A DNA stretch of 64,000 nucleotides, taken from NCBI RefSeq assembly GCF_000835495.1, contig NW_015622542.1, forward strand, positions 3,866,485 through 3,930,484, read 5' to 3'. The stretch is from Cladophialophora immunda. Its lineage: Eukaryota > Ascomycota > Eurotiomycetes > Chaetothyriales > Herpotrichiellaceae. This document shows, in pieces, positions 31,187 to 40,466 of this stretch. Under the pieces are notes generated by a model. That model had not been told where the DNA came from. It made no database searches and saw nothing but the letters and a program-made list of their open reading frames with translations. Position numbers and translations under genes: made by a program. Within the stretch, counting starts at the first letter, position 1. Each line of letters opens with the position of its first letter.

Positions 31187-32579
31187 CTACCTCTCCTTGC
31201 CAGCACCGCCCGTCAAATCCGCGACTAACTTGCCCATGACCGTGCCCTGCTTGATCCGGTCCAGCGCGGCGTTGATGTGCCGTAGGGCCACGACCTCCAG
31301 CTCCGGGACGACCTTGCCAGCCGCGAAGATGCGCAGCGCCTCCTGCATGTCGGCCTTGGTGCCCGTCTGGTTGGAGCGCACGAGCACGTCTTTCCTGAGC
31401 AGCGGGCGCAGGGACATGCTGGGGCCGGACAACGGGATCGGGGTCAGCGAGGGATGCACAGTGTGAGTGACTTCAACCGGGTTGGAAGGGGGCAAGTGGG
31501 ACACGCCGAGAAAGGGGATCGTGGCAGGGTTTGGGTGTTTGGAAAAGGGGGATCGTTCTTGCTTACTGCAGATTTCCAATCCCAATGGCCATGATCTGCG
31601 CGCCGAAGGCAGCGTAGTCTCCCGCGGCACTGGCAGCGATGCGAGTCAGTGGGAATCCAAGATCAACTTGTATAGAACGGGGAGAGACGGAGAGAGAAGA
31701 ACGCACTCGTACGACGACTGGTGCGGACTCAGGACGAGAATGTAATCCGCCCCGCCCCCGGTCTTGTCGACAATCATCTCCACGAGGCCCGGACGGGTGA
31801 AATCCACAAAGACGTCGGCGCCCATCTTGGCGCAAAACTGCTCCTTCTCCGCCGACCCGCCGTCGATGGCGAGCACTTTCAGCCCGATCGCCTTGGCGTA
31901 TTGGATGGCCAGATGCCCCAGGCCGCCGGCCCCGCCGACGACCACGCACCATTTCCCTGCCTTGGGAGACATGCGTTGCAGCGCCGCGTAGGCCGTGACC
32001 CCGGCGCATAAGATTGGGCAGACGCTGGGTAATGAGACGCCCGACGGGATGGGCACCAGCTGCGAGGTTGGGAAGGCAATGTACCCTGCGACAGGAGTCA
32101 AGAAAGCCGTCAGCCTGCACCGCCGGTGGATTTGAGGGTGTTTTCAATCTCAAGGAAAGTAGAAACGTACGTTGAAAGGTCCCGTCCCGGTGCGCCCCTG
32201 TGATCTTTTGGTTGAAGCAATGATTCTCCGACCCGGCCTGGCAAGCCTGGCACGTCCCGCAGACCGAGCTCCTCCACGCGATGCCCACGACGTCGCCGAC
32301 CTTGAACCCGTCCCGCCCGTCTGTGCCCATGGACACGATCCTCCCGACCCCTTCGTGCCCGCCCGTCAGCGGTCGGACGGGGTCCTTGGGGGCAGGACCA
32401 CCTCCGTCCCGGGCGTAGACGTCACCGTGGCACACGCCACTGTACTCCAGCTCCACGAGGGCGTCGTGGGCAGACGGCACGGGGATCGGGACGTCTTTGA
32501 TGGTGTAAGGCTCGCCGTATGCGCCGGTCAGAACGGCTGCCGGCGCTGTCGGGGGCAGGTCGCCGCCCATCGAGCCCAT
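31187..32579 (-). CDS. zinc-dependent alcohol dehydrogenase (yeast ADH type)
   Basis: Four exons: 32579-32171, 32085-31707, 31629-31567 and 31418-31187, giving 360 residues. All zinc ligands are visible: catalytic Cys50 (SGVCHGD), His75-Glu76 (GGHEGVGR) and the later Cys in CPILCAGVTAY; structural Cys107, 110, 113 and 121 in CGTCQACQAGSENHC. The Rossmann motif is VVVGGAGGLGHLAIQYA, followed by an acidic residue at the end of the second strand (VLAIDGG), which favours NAD over NADP. It interconverts primary alcohols and aldehydes in the cytosol. Introns of 85, 77 and 148 bp have GTACGT, GTGCGT and GTAAGC donors. An extra N-terminal dozen residues (MGSMGGDLPPTA) precedes the normal start of the fold. 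ATG 32579 is the first in frame. Confidence 0.92.
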
Positions 32580-34487
32580 CGTGATCTGGCGAAGTGTCCC
32601 AGAAATCACTTTCTCTCCAAACCCCGATATAGTTGCTGGTCCTGCAGCAGGATAACCCGCAGCAACTGTGGCCGTCAAAGGGATCTATTCGCGAGAGATG
32701 TGGATGTTGACAGAAACGGTGCGCAGTCCGATATCACAACCTTTCAAACTGATGTTATGACCAGAATCAGCAATGCCTCTTGCACCTGCGAGGACGCGCC
32801 TGATTCTTTCTTTCTCCAACCATCTACAACTGTCTTTCCCTTCCCGATGGAATGAATGTACTCCGTGGGCTCATAAGCGTCCATCGCGGTATCTGCACTC
32901 GAGTTACCGAAATACCCGGTGACTCCCCGGTCGGCGGAACCGACCCACCCCTTTTTTTCTGGCCTGCGGGTCATGTCGACATCGACTTCAAATGTTCGCG
33001 ACATGACAAAGACATATTTCCGATGATGAGCAGTCGGAAGATTTCATCTGACGGATTCGGTCTTTCGACTCTGTCATGGCTGGAACTTTGCTCCCACAGG
33101 AGCGGCGGCCGCACGGCTCCATCGACGAGAAGAGGTCGATGTGCTTGTCCATTGCTGCAGAGGGAGTGTGTGCCAGCCAACAGCTAGCGCTAGGCCATCC
33201 TTGTGTCTCTTTGTCTATGGTGTCCCCGTATCGTGCATATCACAAAGAGTGGGAACGCCAGCAGGCGGCGATGTTAACAACAGATTGTGGGCCAAGCCAC
33301 CACCCTTCCGAGTGTTGACCGCCAAATAAAGATGTGCGGGAAATGCAACTTAGCCATCCTCCATGTAGAGAATGCCGAACCATTTTGCTGTCCGACAGGT
33401 GACAGCCAGTTCACAATCTGAATTCAATTCATTGTCGAACACCAGAGTGGGAGAGCGAAGAGTGTTGCTATGTTGACCCCCCTGAAAATTGGCTATCTTG
33501 GCGAGGCTAGACAAAAATAGGGGCTGCATTCCTGCTACTATTAGCACGATTGATCCTGCGGACCATCCTTGTTGGAACTTGGTGTCTAGAAGAAACAGAT
33601 GCACCGAAATTCATAGCAACAGACAAAGGATAGAGATAAATGCCGTGCTTTGGGGATCTCGGACAAATTGACTGGCTCGATGCGATCTGCTTGTTGTGGG
33701 CGGAGACACCCGAATCCGTAATAGGACCTCGAGTCCACGTTGAAGCAGAAACACTGGAGAGTCGGTAGACGCCTGCTCATTCTAGATATCAAAACAGCTC
33801 TCCACGCCGCCTGAAAGAGTATCCATCGGGTACGGTGATGATCGTCCACCCTTACAACGAGAGTTAGATAGACAGGTGGGTAGGAGGGTGCGGGGGATGA
33901 TCGTGCTGGTTGTTCCTGGAACTCAACGGTCAGCATGGAAATCGACTGGCGGTGGATGCTTGTCATGTCACAGGCTCTGCCGGTTAAGACTCTCTAAAGA
34001 CCACAACCAGCGGATGGCACTGGGTAACTCAGCCTTGCAGCCTTGTCCCAGGATAGCTCCATGACACTAGCGCGAGGCTAATGAGTCTTATTTGCCTTTA
34101 ACCCCCTGGTGGCCAATTATATCGTGCCATACAATTTTAGGCATCAACCACCCTCAGACTCTATTCTATCACTGGCGGTCCCTGGCCAGTTCCAGGCCTG
34201 ATCTTCCGCTGAATCCCCCTCGTCTCGACATATTACTTCTTTGCTGCCATTGCCCTCGCGCCCGCAAGTACTGATATCTCTGTCTGCTTCTGCTTTCGCA
34301 CCGCCGGTTTGGCATTCTGAGAGTCGTGGAGTCTCCGAGACAGGCTGTTTCAGCTTCGAGGATTCCCCCCAAGGCTGCAGTTACAGGGCGCTCGTGCGAG
34401 ACAGCAGAAGTAATTGACGACCTCCCACTTGACCTCCATCACTCCAGAGAAGCGCACTCTGATCACATACCTGTCTTTCCATCTCGA
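32580..34487. other. intergenic, divergent promoters
   Basis: 1.9 kb between the ADH gene and the F-box gene. A 126-residue minus frame at 33586-33966 starts with ATG but has no recognisable features. Nothing else is supported. Confidence 0.45.
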
Positions 34488-37400
34488 ATGCGATGTGAGG
34501 TGGGTGTGCCCAGCTCAACAAGCATGTCAGACCAATTAGTAGCTTCGCGGCCTCAGGACATCGCGACGCTTGGTGCAGTCCCTTCGGAAATCCTGCAGCA
34601 GATCTTCTATTACAGCACCACCCCGACCTTCTTCCAGCTCATCCAGGTCACCCGCAGGTTTTTCCAACTGGCATCGCAAAGTCGAGAAGTCATCCTCCAC
34701 CATCTGCGCTATGTCCCTGGCCTGAAGGTGGGCTTGGAGGACCGCTCGATCCCCACCGAGCACCTCTTCCTCATCTTCCGGCAACGCGCCGCTTCGCACC
34801 TGTATGGCGTCAACTTCACCGCGGACTGTCGGAGCTGGGGAATCCCCTCCAACCGCAGCGGCGGAAGTATAGATCCCCGAGCGTCATGCCTCGGCGTCGA
34901 GAGCGAGTGGGGCAACAACGTGTGTCTCGTCCTGAAAAACAGCCTCCGAATCAGGTTGAACTGGCAAAACGACTTACCCGGCGAGAGCATCGAGTCACCT
35001 TACGCAGACGGCCGTGCGAAAATCATCCAAGCTGTACAGAAGAGCCATTACATCACGGTGTTGTATGCGTGGACACCGCCCGAAGACGACCCCGCTCATG
35101 ACACATCCCATCCCGAGTCGACCCCGGTAAAGGATTCTGTGAAAGAGGTTCTTGAAGGGCAACTCGCCAGGCATCGGTCTCCTCGGTACGATCGGGCTTC
35201 GCCGTCCAAGCAGAATAACCAATCCAAGGCCTCCTCCTCCTCCCAGCCTCGATCCCGCTACCATCTCCTCCATTACGATATGTTCAGGAACGACCGGCCC
35301 GTCTTCTTCCCCGTCCCGACACACAAGTCCATCAACGACAACATTCTGGTCCCCGTCCACCTGGCAGTCCACAGCCGTCTCGAGTGCGCCATTCTGTGGG
35401 ATCTCCCCGACACACTGGCTCCGTCGCTAGATGCTACAGTCTGCCTGTACACAGCCGACCACCTCCCGCGGTACGAGCAGGGCGAGTATAACGTCTGCGT
35501 TCTCTACCCCTACGACCGACCCAGTGCAATCTATCGGTCGCGGTCGGGGGATCGAATCGACTTCGGGCGGGAGAACTCGGACGACGACATTGACGGGAGC
35601 GGAATTACCTATACCGTCACGTCGGTGCGCGAAAAGTTCAACCGCAGCGGCTACAACGTCGGGCAGGATCTGCGTCTCGTGTACTTCCCCCTGCGACCAC
35701 GCGCCATTTCCTTCTTCAAAAATGGCCGGCGCCTGTCTCTCTATGCCCCGGGGTCGAGCGTGCCGTTCACGACGCTGTTGGCCAACGAGGCCGTCCGCAG
35801 CCGCGTTTTCAGCCCCGTGATGTCTCCCGTGAATTTTCCGTCGCACAGCCACTCGTTGAACGCGCTGCGCAGACGCATCCGCCAGACGAACAACACGTCC
35901 ATCTACGGCGCCCACTTCGCGCTAGGCCTGCCGTTCTTCAGTACGCACGAGACGACTGGCTGGCCGGACATCGCGGACGTGGACCTCATGGTGCCCGACG
36001 CGGAATGTGTGAGCCACACGCTCTGCGTGGGCACGGCGAGACTCCCGTCGACTCGGTGGCACAGGTCGAGTGGCCTCCTCCGGACAGGCCCGTGGGTGCT
36101 CACGATTGTGCAGATCCGCAAGCGCGTCCTCTACGACCTCTGTCCGCACTCGAGACCCATTGATGATCTGCCCGCTCTGCCCCGGCCACCGAGAGATTAC
36201 CGGAGGAGACGACATTCGAACGTCCTCCTATATCCCAGTGACGGACCCCATGCCGACATCACCGCGGCCCCTGACGTTGGAGACAATGACGACGACATCG
36301 ACAACAACAACGATAACGTCGACAACGACTCTGAACTGGACGCTGACGTCATCTCCGAAGCAGATGTCGACGACACAGATGTCGATGCCTTGCGCGGAAC
36401 AGATTTGCGCGTCGCTGCGCGATTGTGGGGGTGGTCTCCTCAGCACACCACACTGACGGGACTGGATACTGTATGTGTATCGCCCAGAGGGGAGCGAATC
36501 GCGGTCGCACAGTGGGATCGAGTGCTCGTTTATGCTTTGGACCCGCGGGCGCTCTGCGACGAGACGTGGGACGACGACAGTGATTTCGGCGACGCCATCA
36601 GCGAGGAGGAGAGCAGCTCGGAGAGTGGCAGCGAAAGCGAACATGACGACAACGACACGGGCGTAGCAGACGATATGGCTGTTGGCGACCAGAACGGCGT
36701 CCCCGGGGATGACACTGGCAACAACAGCCACGGTAATGGAACTCAAAACCCCCTCTCGACTTCAGAGCCTCCACCGTCCGCTGCAAACCCCGTCCAGGTC
36801 CCTTCGGTTCCGATACCACCGAAAGCAGCCGCATCTGTCGCCTCCAGCACATCCACCTCGCTCTCGGACTTATTGTTCTTCTATCCGCATACCAGAGACG
36901 GTTGGCCCCTTGAACGCATTGTTGAGCTCCGTCCGCTCGTATTGAAGATGGACGGTGGAGCTGTGGTACGAAAGATGAGCTGGGCTTTAGGGAAGCTGCC
37001 TCGGGCTGACGAGGAGTGTACAAATAATGCAGGAGATATATACGGAAAGGGTGAGGAGGCAGAAGGAGCTGCAGATGAAAAGGGAGGTGTAGTGAAGGAA
37101 AAGGAAAAGGAAGATGATGATGGTATCTACCAACAAGATCGACCGCAGCCTTCCGGGCTACCACAGTCCTATGACCAATCGTCACCGAGACCAAATTTGC
37201 CGGCTGAAGCCCTTTCAGAAAATACGTACACCGAAGTCCAGAAGCAGGAACCGAGTATGAGCTTCCACGAAATACCACCGGCACCCTTTTCGGACACTAA
37301 ACTGATCGGCCAGATCAGACACATCGCTCGTCCTCCTGACTACCATAGTTCCGCAAGCAAAGTCGTCCTTGAGTCTCCCGAACCGAGCCCTCCAAGTCTA

Positions 37401-37703
37401 GCGGAGCTAGACGTAGCCAAAGGCAAAGAAAATGAGTTGATGGAGACTTCAACTGCAGGAAGACGAGACGAGTCCCATGATACGTCAACAGGTCAGGAAC
37501 GTGGAATGTCCCCGGCTCCGGAGCTGTCTGAATCAGGAGAATCGGAGCCATGGGACAAGCGCAAAAGACCTCCACGGAGGAGGGTTGCCGAGAATGAGCT
37601 AGTCGTGCTAACAGACAGAGGGTTACAGGTTTGGGATCTCAGTGTCTGGGGAAGAGGTAGGCGAATCCGTCGCGAGCTTCCCAGAGATGATATTCTGCAT
37701 TAG
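34488..37703 (+). CDS. large F-box protein with acidic middle and WD-like C-terminus
   Basis: Intronless, 1071 residues from ATG 34488; ATG 34524 (MSDQ) is an alternative. Residues about 25-70 form an F-box (GAVPSEILQQIFYYSTTPTF, with FFQLIQVTRRFFQLA), which would bind Skp1 in an SCF ubiquitin ligase. The following ~450 residues contain possible beta-propeller strands, such as NNVCLVLKNSLRIRLNW and RLVYFPLRPRAISFF. An Asp/Asn-rich tract is at about 600-640. Then comes LDTVCVSPRGERIAVAQWDRVLVYAL, a WD40-like blade. After a long disordered, charged stretch the protein ends ELVVLTDRGLQVWDLSVWGRG, another WD-like strand. The propeller may be split by inserts. Substrate unknown; an upstream exon cannot be excluded. 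Confidence 0.75.
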   Translation: MRCEVGVPSSTSMSDQLVASRPQDIATLGAVPSEILQQIFYYSTTPTFFQLIQVTRRFFQLASQSREVILHHLRYVPGLKVGLEDRSIPTEHLFLIFRQRAASHLYGVNFTADCRSWGIPSNRSGGSIDPRASCLGVESEWGNNVCLVLKNSLRIRLNWQNDLPGESIESPYADGRAKIIQAVQKSHYITVLYAWTPPEDDPAHDTSHPESTPVKDSVKEVLEGQLARHRSPRYDRASPSKQNNQSKASSSSQPRSRYHLLHYDMFRNDRPVFFPVPTHKSINDNILVPVHLAVHSRLECAILWDLPDTLAPSLDATVCLYTADHLPRYEQGEYNVCVLYPYDRPSAIYRSRSGDRIDFGRENSDDDIDGSGITYTVTSVREKFNRSGYNVGQDLRLVYFPLRPRAISFFKNGRRLSLYAPGSSVPFTTLLANEAVRSRVFSPVMSPVNFPSHSHSLNALRRRIRQTNNTSIYGAHFALGLPFFSTHETTGWPDIADVDLMVPDAECVSHTLCVGTARLPSTRWHRSSGLLRTGPWVLTIVQIRKRVLYDLCPHSRPIDDLPALPRPPRDYRRRRHSNVLLYPSDGPHADITAAPDVGDNDDDIDNNNDNVDNDSELDADVISEADVDDTDVDALRGTDLRVAARLWGWSPQHTTLTGLDTVCVSPRGERIAVAQWDRVLVYALDPRALCDETWDDDSDFGDAISEEESSSESGSESEHDDNDTGVADDMAVGDQNGVPGDDTGNNSHGNGTQNPLSTSEPPPSAANPVQVPSVPIPPKAAASVASSTSTSLSDLLFFYPHTRDGWPLERIVELRPLVLKMDGGAVVRKMSWALGKLPRADEECTNNAGDIYGKGEEAEGAADEKGGVVKEKEKEDDDGIYQQDRPQPSGLPQSYDQSSPRPNLPAEALSENTYTEVQKQEPSMSFHEIPPAPFSDTKLIGQIRHIARPPDYHSSASKVVLESPEPSPPSLAELDVAKGKENELMETSTAGRRDESHDTSTGQERGMSPAPELSESGESEPWDKRKRPPRRRVAENELVVLTDRGLQVWDLSVWGRGRRIRRELPRDDILH

Positions 37704-38050
37704 CTGCGACATCAATTTTGGAACTCCGTCGAGCCTATATGGTGTATTGCCAAACTGGAAGGTTGAATGGATCTAACGGCTTTGCCTGGTGAGTTCCGGA
37801 ACAATGGAATGTGTACATGTTTCTCGCGTACAGCTTCAGCGGAGGATAGGAAGTCGACAAGGTTGCTTTCACCACTCGCCCATCGCTAAGACGCCAGTTT
37901 GAGACGCGGGGAGTCGATCTAGTAATACCCCTGATAGTGAACAACGCGAGCTTCCTAGAGATTCGTTGGGGCGTGCCGTAGCCACTGTTCCTTTCCGGCA
38001 GTCTGGAGTAACAGGCCCAATGCTTCAAAGGAGGGTGTTTGCCCGAGAGT
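37704..38050. other. intergenic between convergent F-box and EMC10 genes
   Basis: 347 bp with no supported gene. A tRNA A-box-like string on the minus strand (37861-37890) has no matching B box. Confidence 0.5.
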
Positions 38051-38791
38051 TCATTTCTCTGCCCCACCACCGCCAGTCATCATGAGCATGGTAGCGATCA
38101 AAAACACCCACCAGTACTTCTGGAAGAAGCTCTTCTCTTGTTGTTCTTCCTGCGGAATCTCTCTGCCTTCAGTATCGACCTGAGGTGGTTTCCGAGTCGC
38201 TAGATCAGGAGAGGGGCCGGGGCCGGAGGTGATGAGATTGACTTTGATGGGCTCATGGAGGGCTGCTGCTTTAGCTGCTTCTTCTCTTGCTTTCTTTGTA
38301 TTTGGCACTGGAGGCGGAGGTGGGATCGGCCTCCCTTTTGCCTTGGCTCTAGCGACTTTCTTCCTGTAGCGTTCTTCTTCTGCGGACAATGGGGGCGGTG
38401 AAAGGCCGGAGACCGAAGCAGAGAAGACCGATCCATCGTCTGGAGATATCCAGAGGTCGATTTTCTGGTGGACATCGTCGCCGAACGTGTCGAGGGTGGT
38501 TACGGTAGAGCTGCCATTAGGTAAAAGGATGCGAAGCAGCTTCGATGAGGTAGATTCGGGGTTGGTAGATTTGAGCGAGTCGAGGGACGGAGGAGTCCAT
38601 GACGACAAGGCGTGCTTAGAAGTTTTTGGGTCGTAGAAGACAGTGACGAGCGGCTTGACTGAGGGAGATCCGATCAATTCATACGAGAGAGTGACAGACT
38701 TGGGCAGTTTGGAAGCCGCAGCATCACTCGCAGCAAGGACAGTGCAGGTACAAACGGCGAGCAGCACCAGCAGGAAGCTGCGAAAGACCAT
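38051..38791 (-). CDS. EMC10: EMC10-like subunit of the ER membrane protein complex
   Basis: Intronless, 246 residues from ATG 38791; the frame extends upstream only to a GTG. Signal peptide MVFRSFLLVLLAVCTCTVLAA is followed by a luminal beta-rich domain (SVTLSYELIGSPSVKPLVTV; KLLRILLPNGSSTVTTLDTF). A helical Lys/Ala/Glu segment with PIPPPPPVPNTKK comes next, then a Pro-rich linker and one membrane helix near the end (YWWVFLIATMLMMTGGG). This order (signal peptide, luminal domain, C-terminal helix, short GGGGAEK tail) matches fungal EMC10. The complex inserts tail-anchored and multi-pass proteins. It is divergent from TAD2. Confidence 0.82.
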   Translation of the reverse strand: MVFRSFLLVLLAVCTCTVLAASDAAASKLPKSVTLSYELIGSPSVKPLVTVFYDPKTSKHALSSWTPPSLDSLKSTNPESTSSKLLRILLPNGSSTVTTLDTFGDDVHQKIDLWISPDDGSVFSASVSGLSPPPLSAEEERYRKKVARAKAKGRPIPPPPPVPNTKKAREEAAKAAALHEPIKVNLITSGPGPSPDLATRKPPQVDTEGREIPQEEQQEKSFFQKYWWVFLIATMLMMTGGGGAEK

Positions 38792-39030
38792 CTTTGGCAG
38801 TTGCAACACGACAAACTCTTTCGTGACGGTGACAGCAATTTATCTTCAATTACATTTCATTTCACTTCGTCCGCCTCATTCCCGACCATCACCAACTCAC
38901 ACCCATCGCCGCCATTTGCTACAAAGGGCAACTAAACCGAATACGAAGAGACACGAGGCTGTAGAAATCTGCCACGAAATTCACGCCCTTTTCTCCTGTT
39001 TGCTCTTCAGTGAGTCAAGATGTAGTCACC
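38792..39030. promoter_or_regulatory. compact bidirectional promoter, EMC10 and TAD2
   Basis: Only 239 bp separate the two start codons of the divergent genes, so their promoters and leaders must share this stretch. No TATA box is evident; pyrimidine-rich segments are present. Confidence 0.6.
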
Positions 39031-39699
39031 ATGGACTTCCTCAAGGGCCTCCCTGGGCCTGGAGGCTCTGACTTTTGTTCCTTCACTGACATGGACCTCA
39101 TAGATCTCTCAGATTCTGACGAGATGGCGACCACCAACGGCAAGCCCGAGACCGCCAGCGACAAAGACAAACTTCATCCTGAAGTTCTCAAAAACCTCGA
39201 ACTCCATCAGGGCTTCATGCGTCAAGCAATCGATGTTGCCGAAGAAGCTCTTCGCGGAGGTGAAACTCCGGTCGCATGTGTGCTGGTCTACGAGGGCAAA
39301 GTCGTTGCGCGGGGCATGAATGACACCAACCGATCTCTCAACGGCACGCGGCACGCGGAGTTTCTCGCCATCGCACAATTTCTCACCAAGATGCCAGCAA
39401 GTAAACTCAAGGAAACGGACCTGTATGTTACGGTTGAGCCATGCATTATGTGTGCTTCAGCCTTGAGGCAATATGGTATACACTGCGTCTACTTTGGCTG
39501 TGGCAATGATCGATTTGGCGGAAATGGGAGTGTGCTTCCGGTTCATTCTGACAAGGGTCTTGAGGAGGGCTATCCAAGCTATGGAGGACTGTTCAGAAAG
39601 GAAGCCATCATGTTGCTTCGTCGGTTCTACATTCAGGAAAACGAGAATGCGCCGAACCCGCGTGCCAAAGGCAATCGAGAGTTGAAGCCAGTCGTCTAA
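39031..39699 (+). CDS. TAD2: tRNA adenosine-34 deaminase catalytic subunit (Tad2/ADAT2)
   Basis: Intronless, 222 residues from ATG 39031. Makes inosine at the wobble position 34 of tRNAs, normally as a heterodimer with Tad3. The deaminase zinc motifs are intact: His108-Ala-Glu110 (GTRHAEFLA; Glu is the proton shuttle) and Pro137-Cys138-Ile-Met-Cys141 (VEPCIMCASAL). Flanking family sequence is clear: QGFMRQAIDVAEEALRGGETPVACVL and VYFGCGNDRFGGNGSVL. Fungal-specific N-terminal extension of about 50 acidic residues (DMDLIDLSDSDEM). ATG 39124 (MATTNGK) is an alternative start that would remove 31 residues without touching the domain. Confidence 0.92.
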   Translation: MDFLKGLPGPGGSDFCSFTDMDLIDLSDSDEMATTNGKPETASDKDKLHPEVLKNLELHQGFMRQAIDVAEEALRGGETPVACVLVYEGKVVARGMNDTNRSLNGTRHAEFLAIAQFLTKMPASKLKETDLYVTVEPCIMCASALRQYGIHCVYFGCGNDRFGGNGSVLPVHSDKGLEEGYPSYGGLFRKEAIMLLRRFYIQENENAPNPRAKGNRELKPVV

Positions 39700-40466
39700 A
39701 TGGCAAAGGCACGGTCATCAACACACTTATCCCCATCAGTGGGCGATATTGTTGAGTGAATGGGCGGGTTTTGGTGGATGTGAACAAGCCGTTGAATGGG
39801 TGGCGGGTCATACTCCTTCCCACCGTCGAAAACAGCTGAGCCTGCCTCGAATATGCATCACACCGTCCGGCTAGAGGAGCTGCAGAGGAGCATTTCGAAG
39901 ATGAGAAAGGAAGTCAAGATGACAAAGGGTCCATCTTATTACAGACATGCCGTATGAACCAATATGAGACAGCCACTCACATATCATCCACAATGTTTTT
40001 ACCGCGTTGTCCGCAATTGTCCTTGGTTAGCTGTAGTTGCCGCATTGTCACATAACTATGTCCCACGATGGACATACGAGTGTATCGTGAGGCTTCGCTG
40101 CGGTATGGTGAATTTCCTCCAGAGTCAGGAGATATCGGCCAACTCGAGGCGCTGCGTGCTTAGTCACGCGGAATTTCGGACTGTGCGGCTGCGCTCGTGT
40201 CACGTCCAATAACCACAACAATTGATGGGCTAACAACTTTTTTTGGCCCAGCAGCACCACTGCTCGCCTCACTGCATCACGCTCAACTGCCTTGACCTCG
40301 GCCACGTCCTTGTCCTTTCGGAAAAGGCTCTTCTCTTTGCTTGGAATCCATTTTCCTAACGAACAACACTCGGTATCCAGCCTGTCTGCCCCGAGGAACC
40401 GCTTGTTCCCTTTTGCGTCCGTCTCACAATCCGAGTCTCCTCGTCGCGTCACCCACCTAGCCAAAC
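39700..40466. other. intergenic upstream of RCC1 gene
   Basis: 767 bp; 3' flank of TAD2 and promoter/leader of RCC1. No gene seen. Confidence 0.5.

Noticed and set aside
37861..37890. tRNA-like A box on the minus strand (TGGGCGAGTGG)
   Set aside because: No B box (GGTTCRANNCC) and no foldable acceptor stem within 100 bases.
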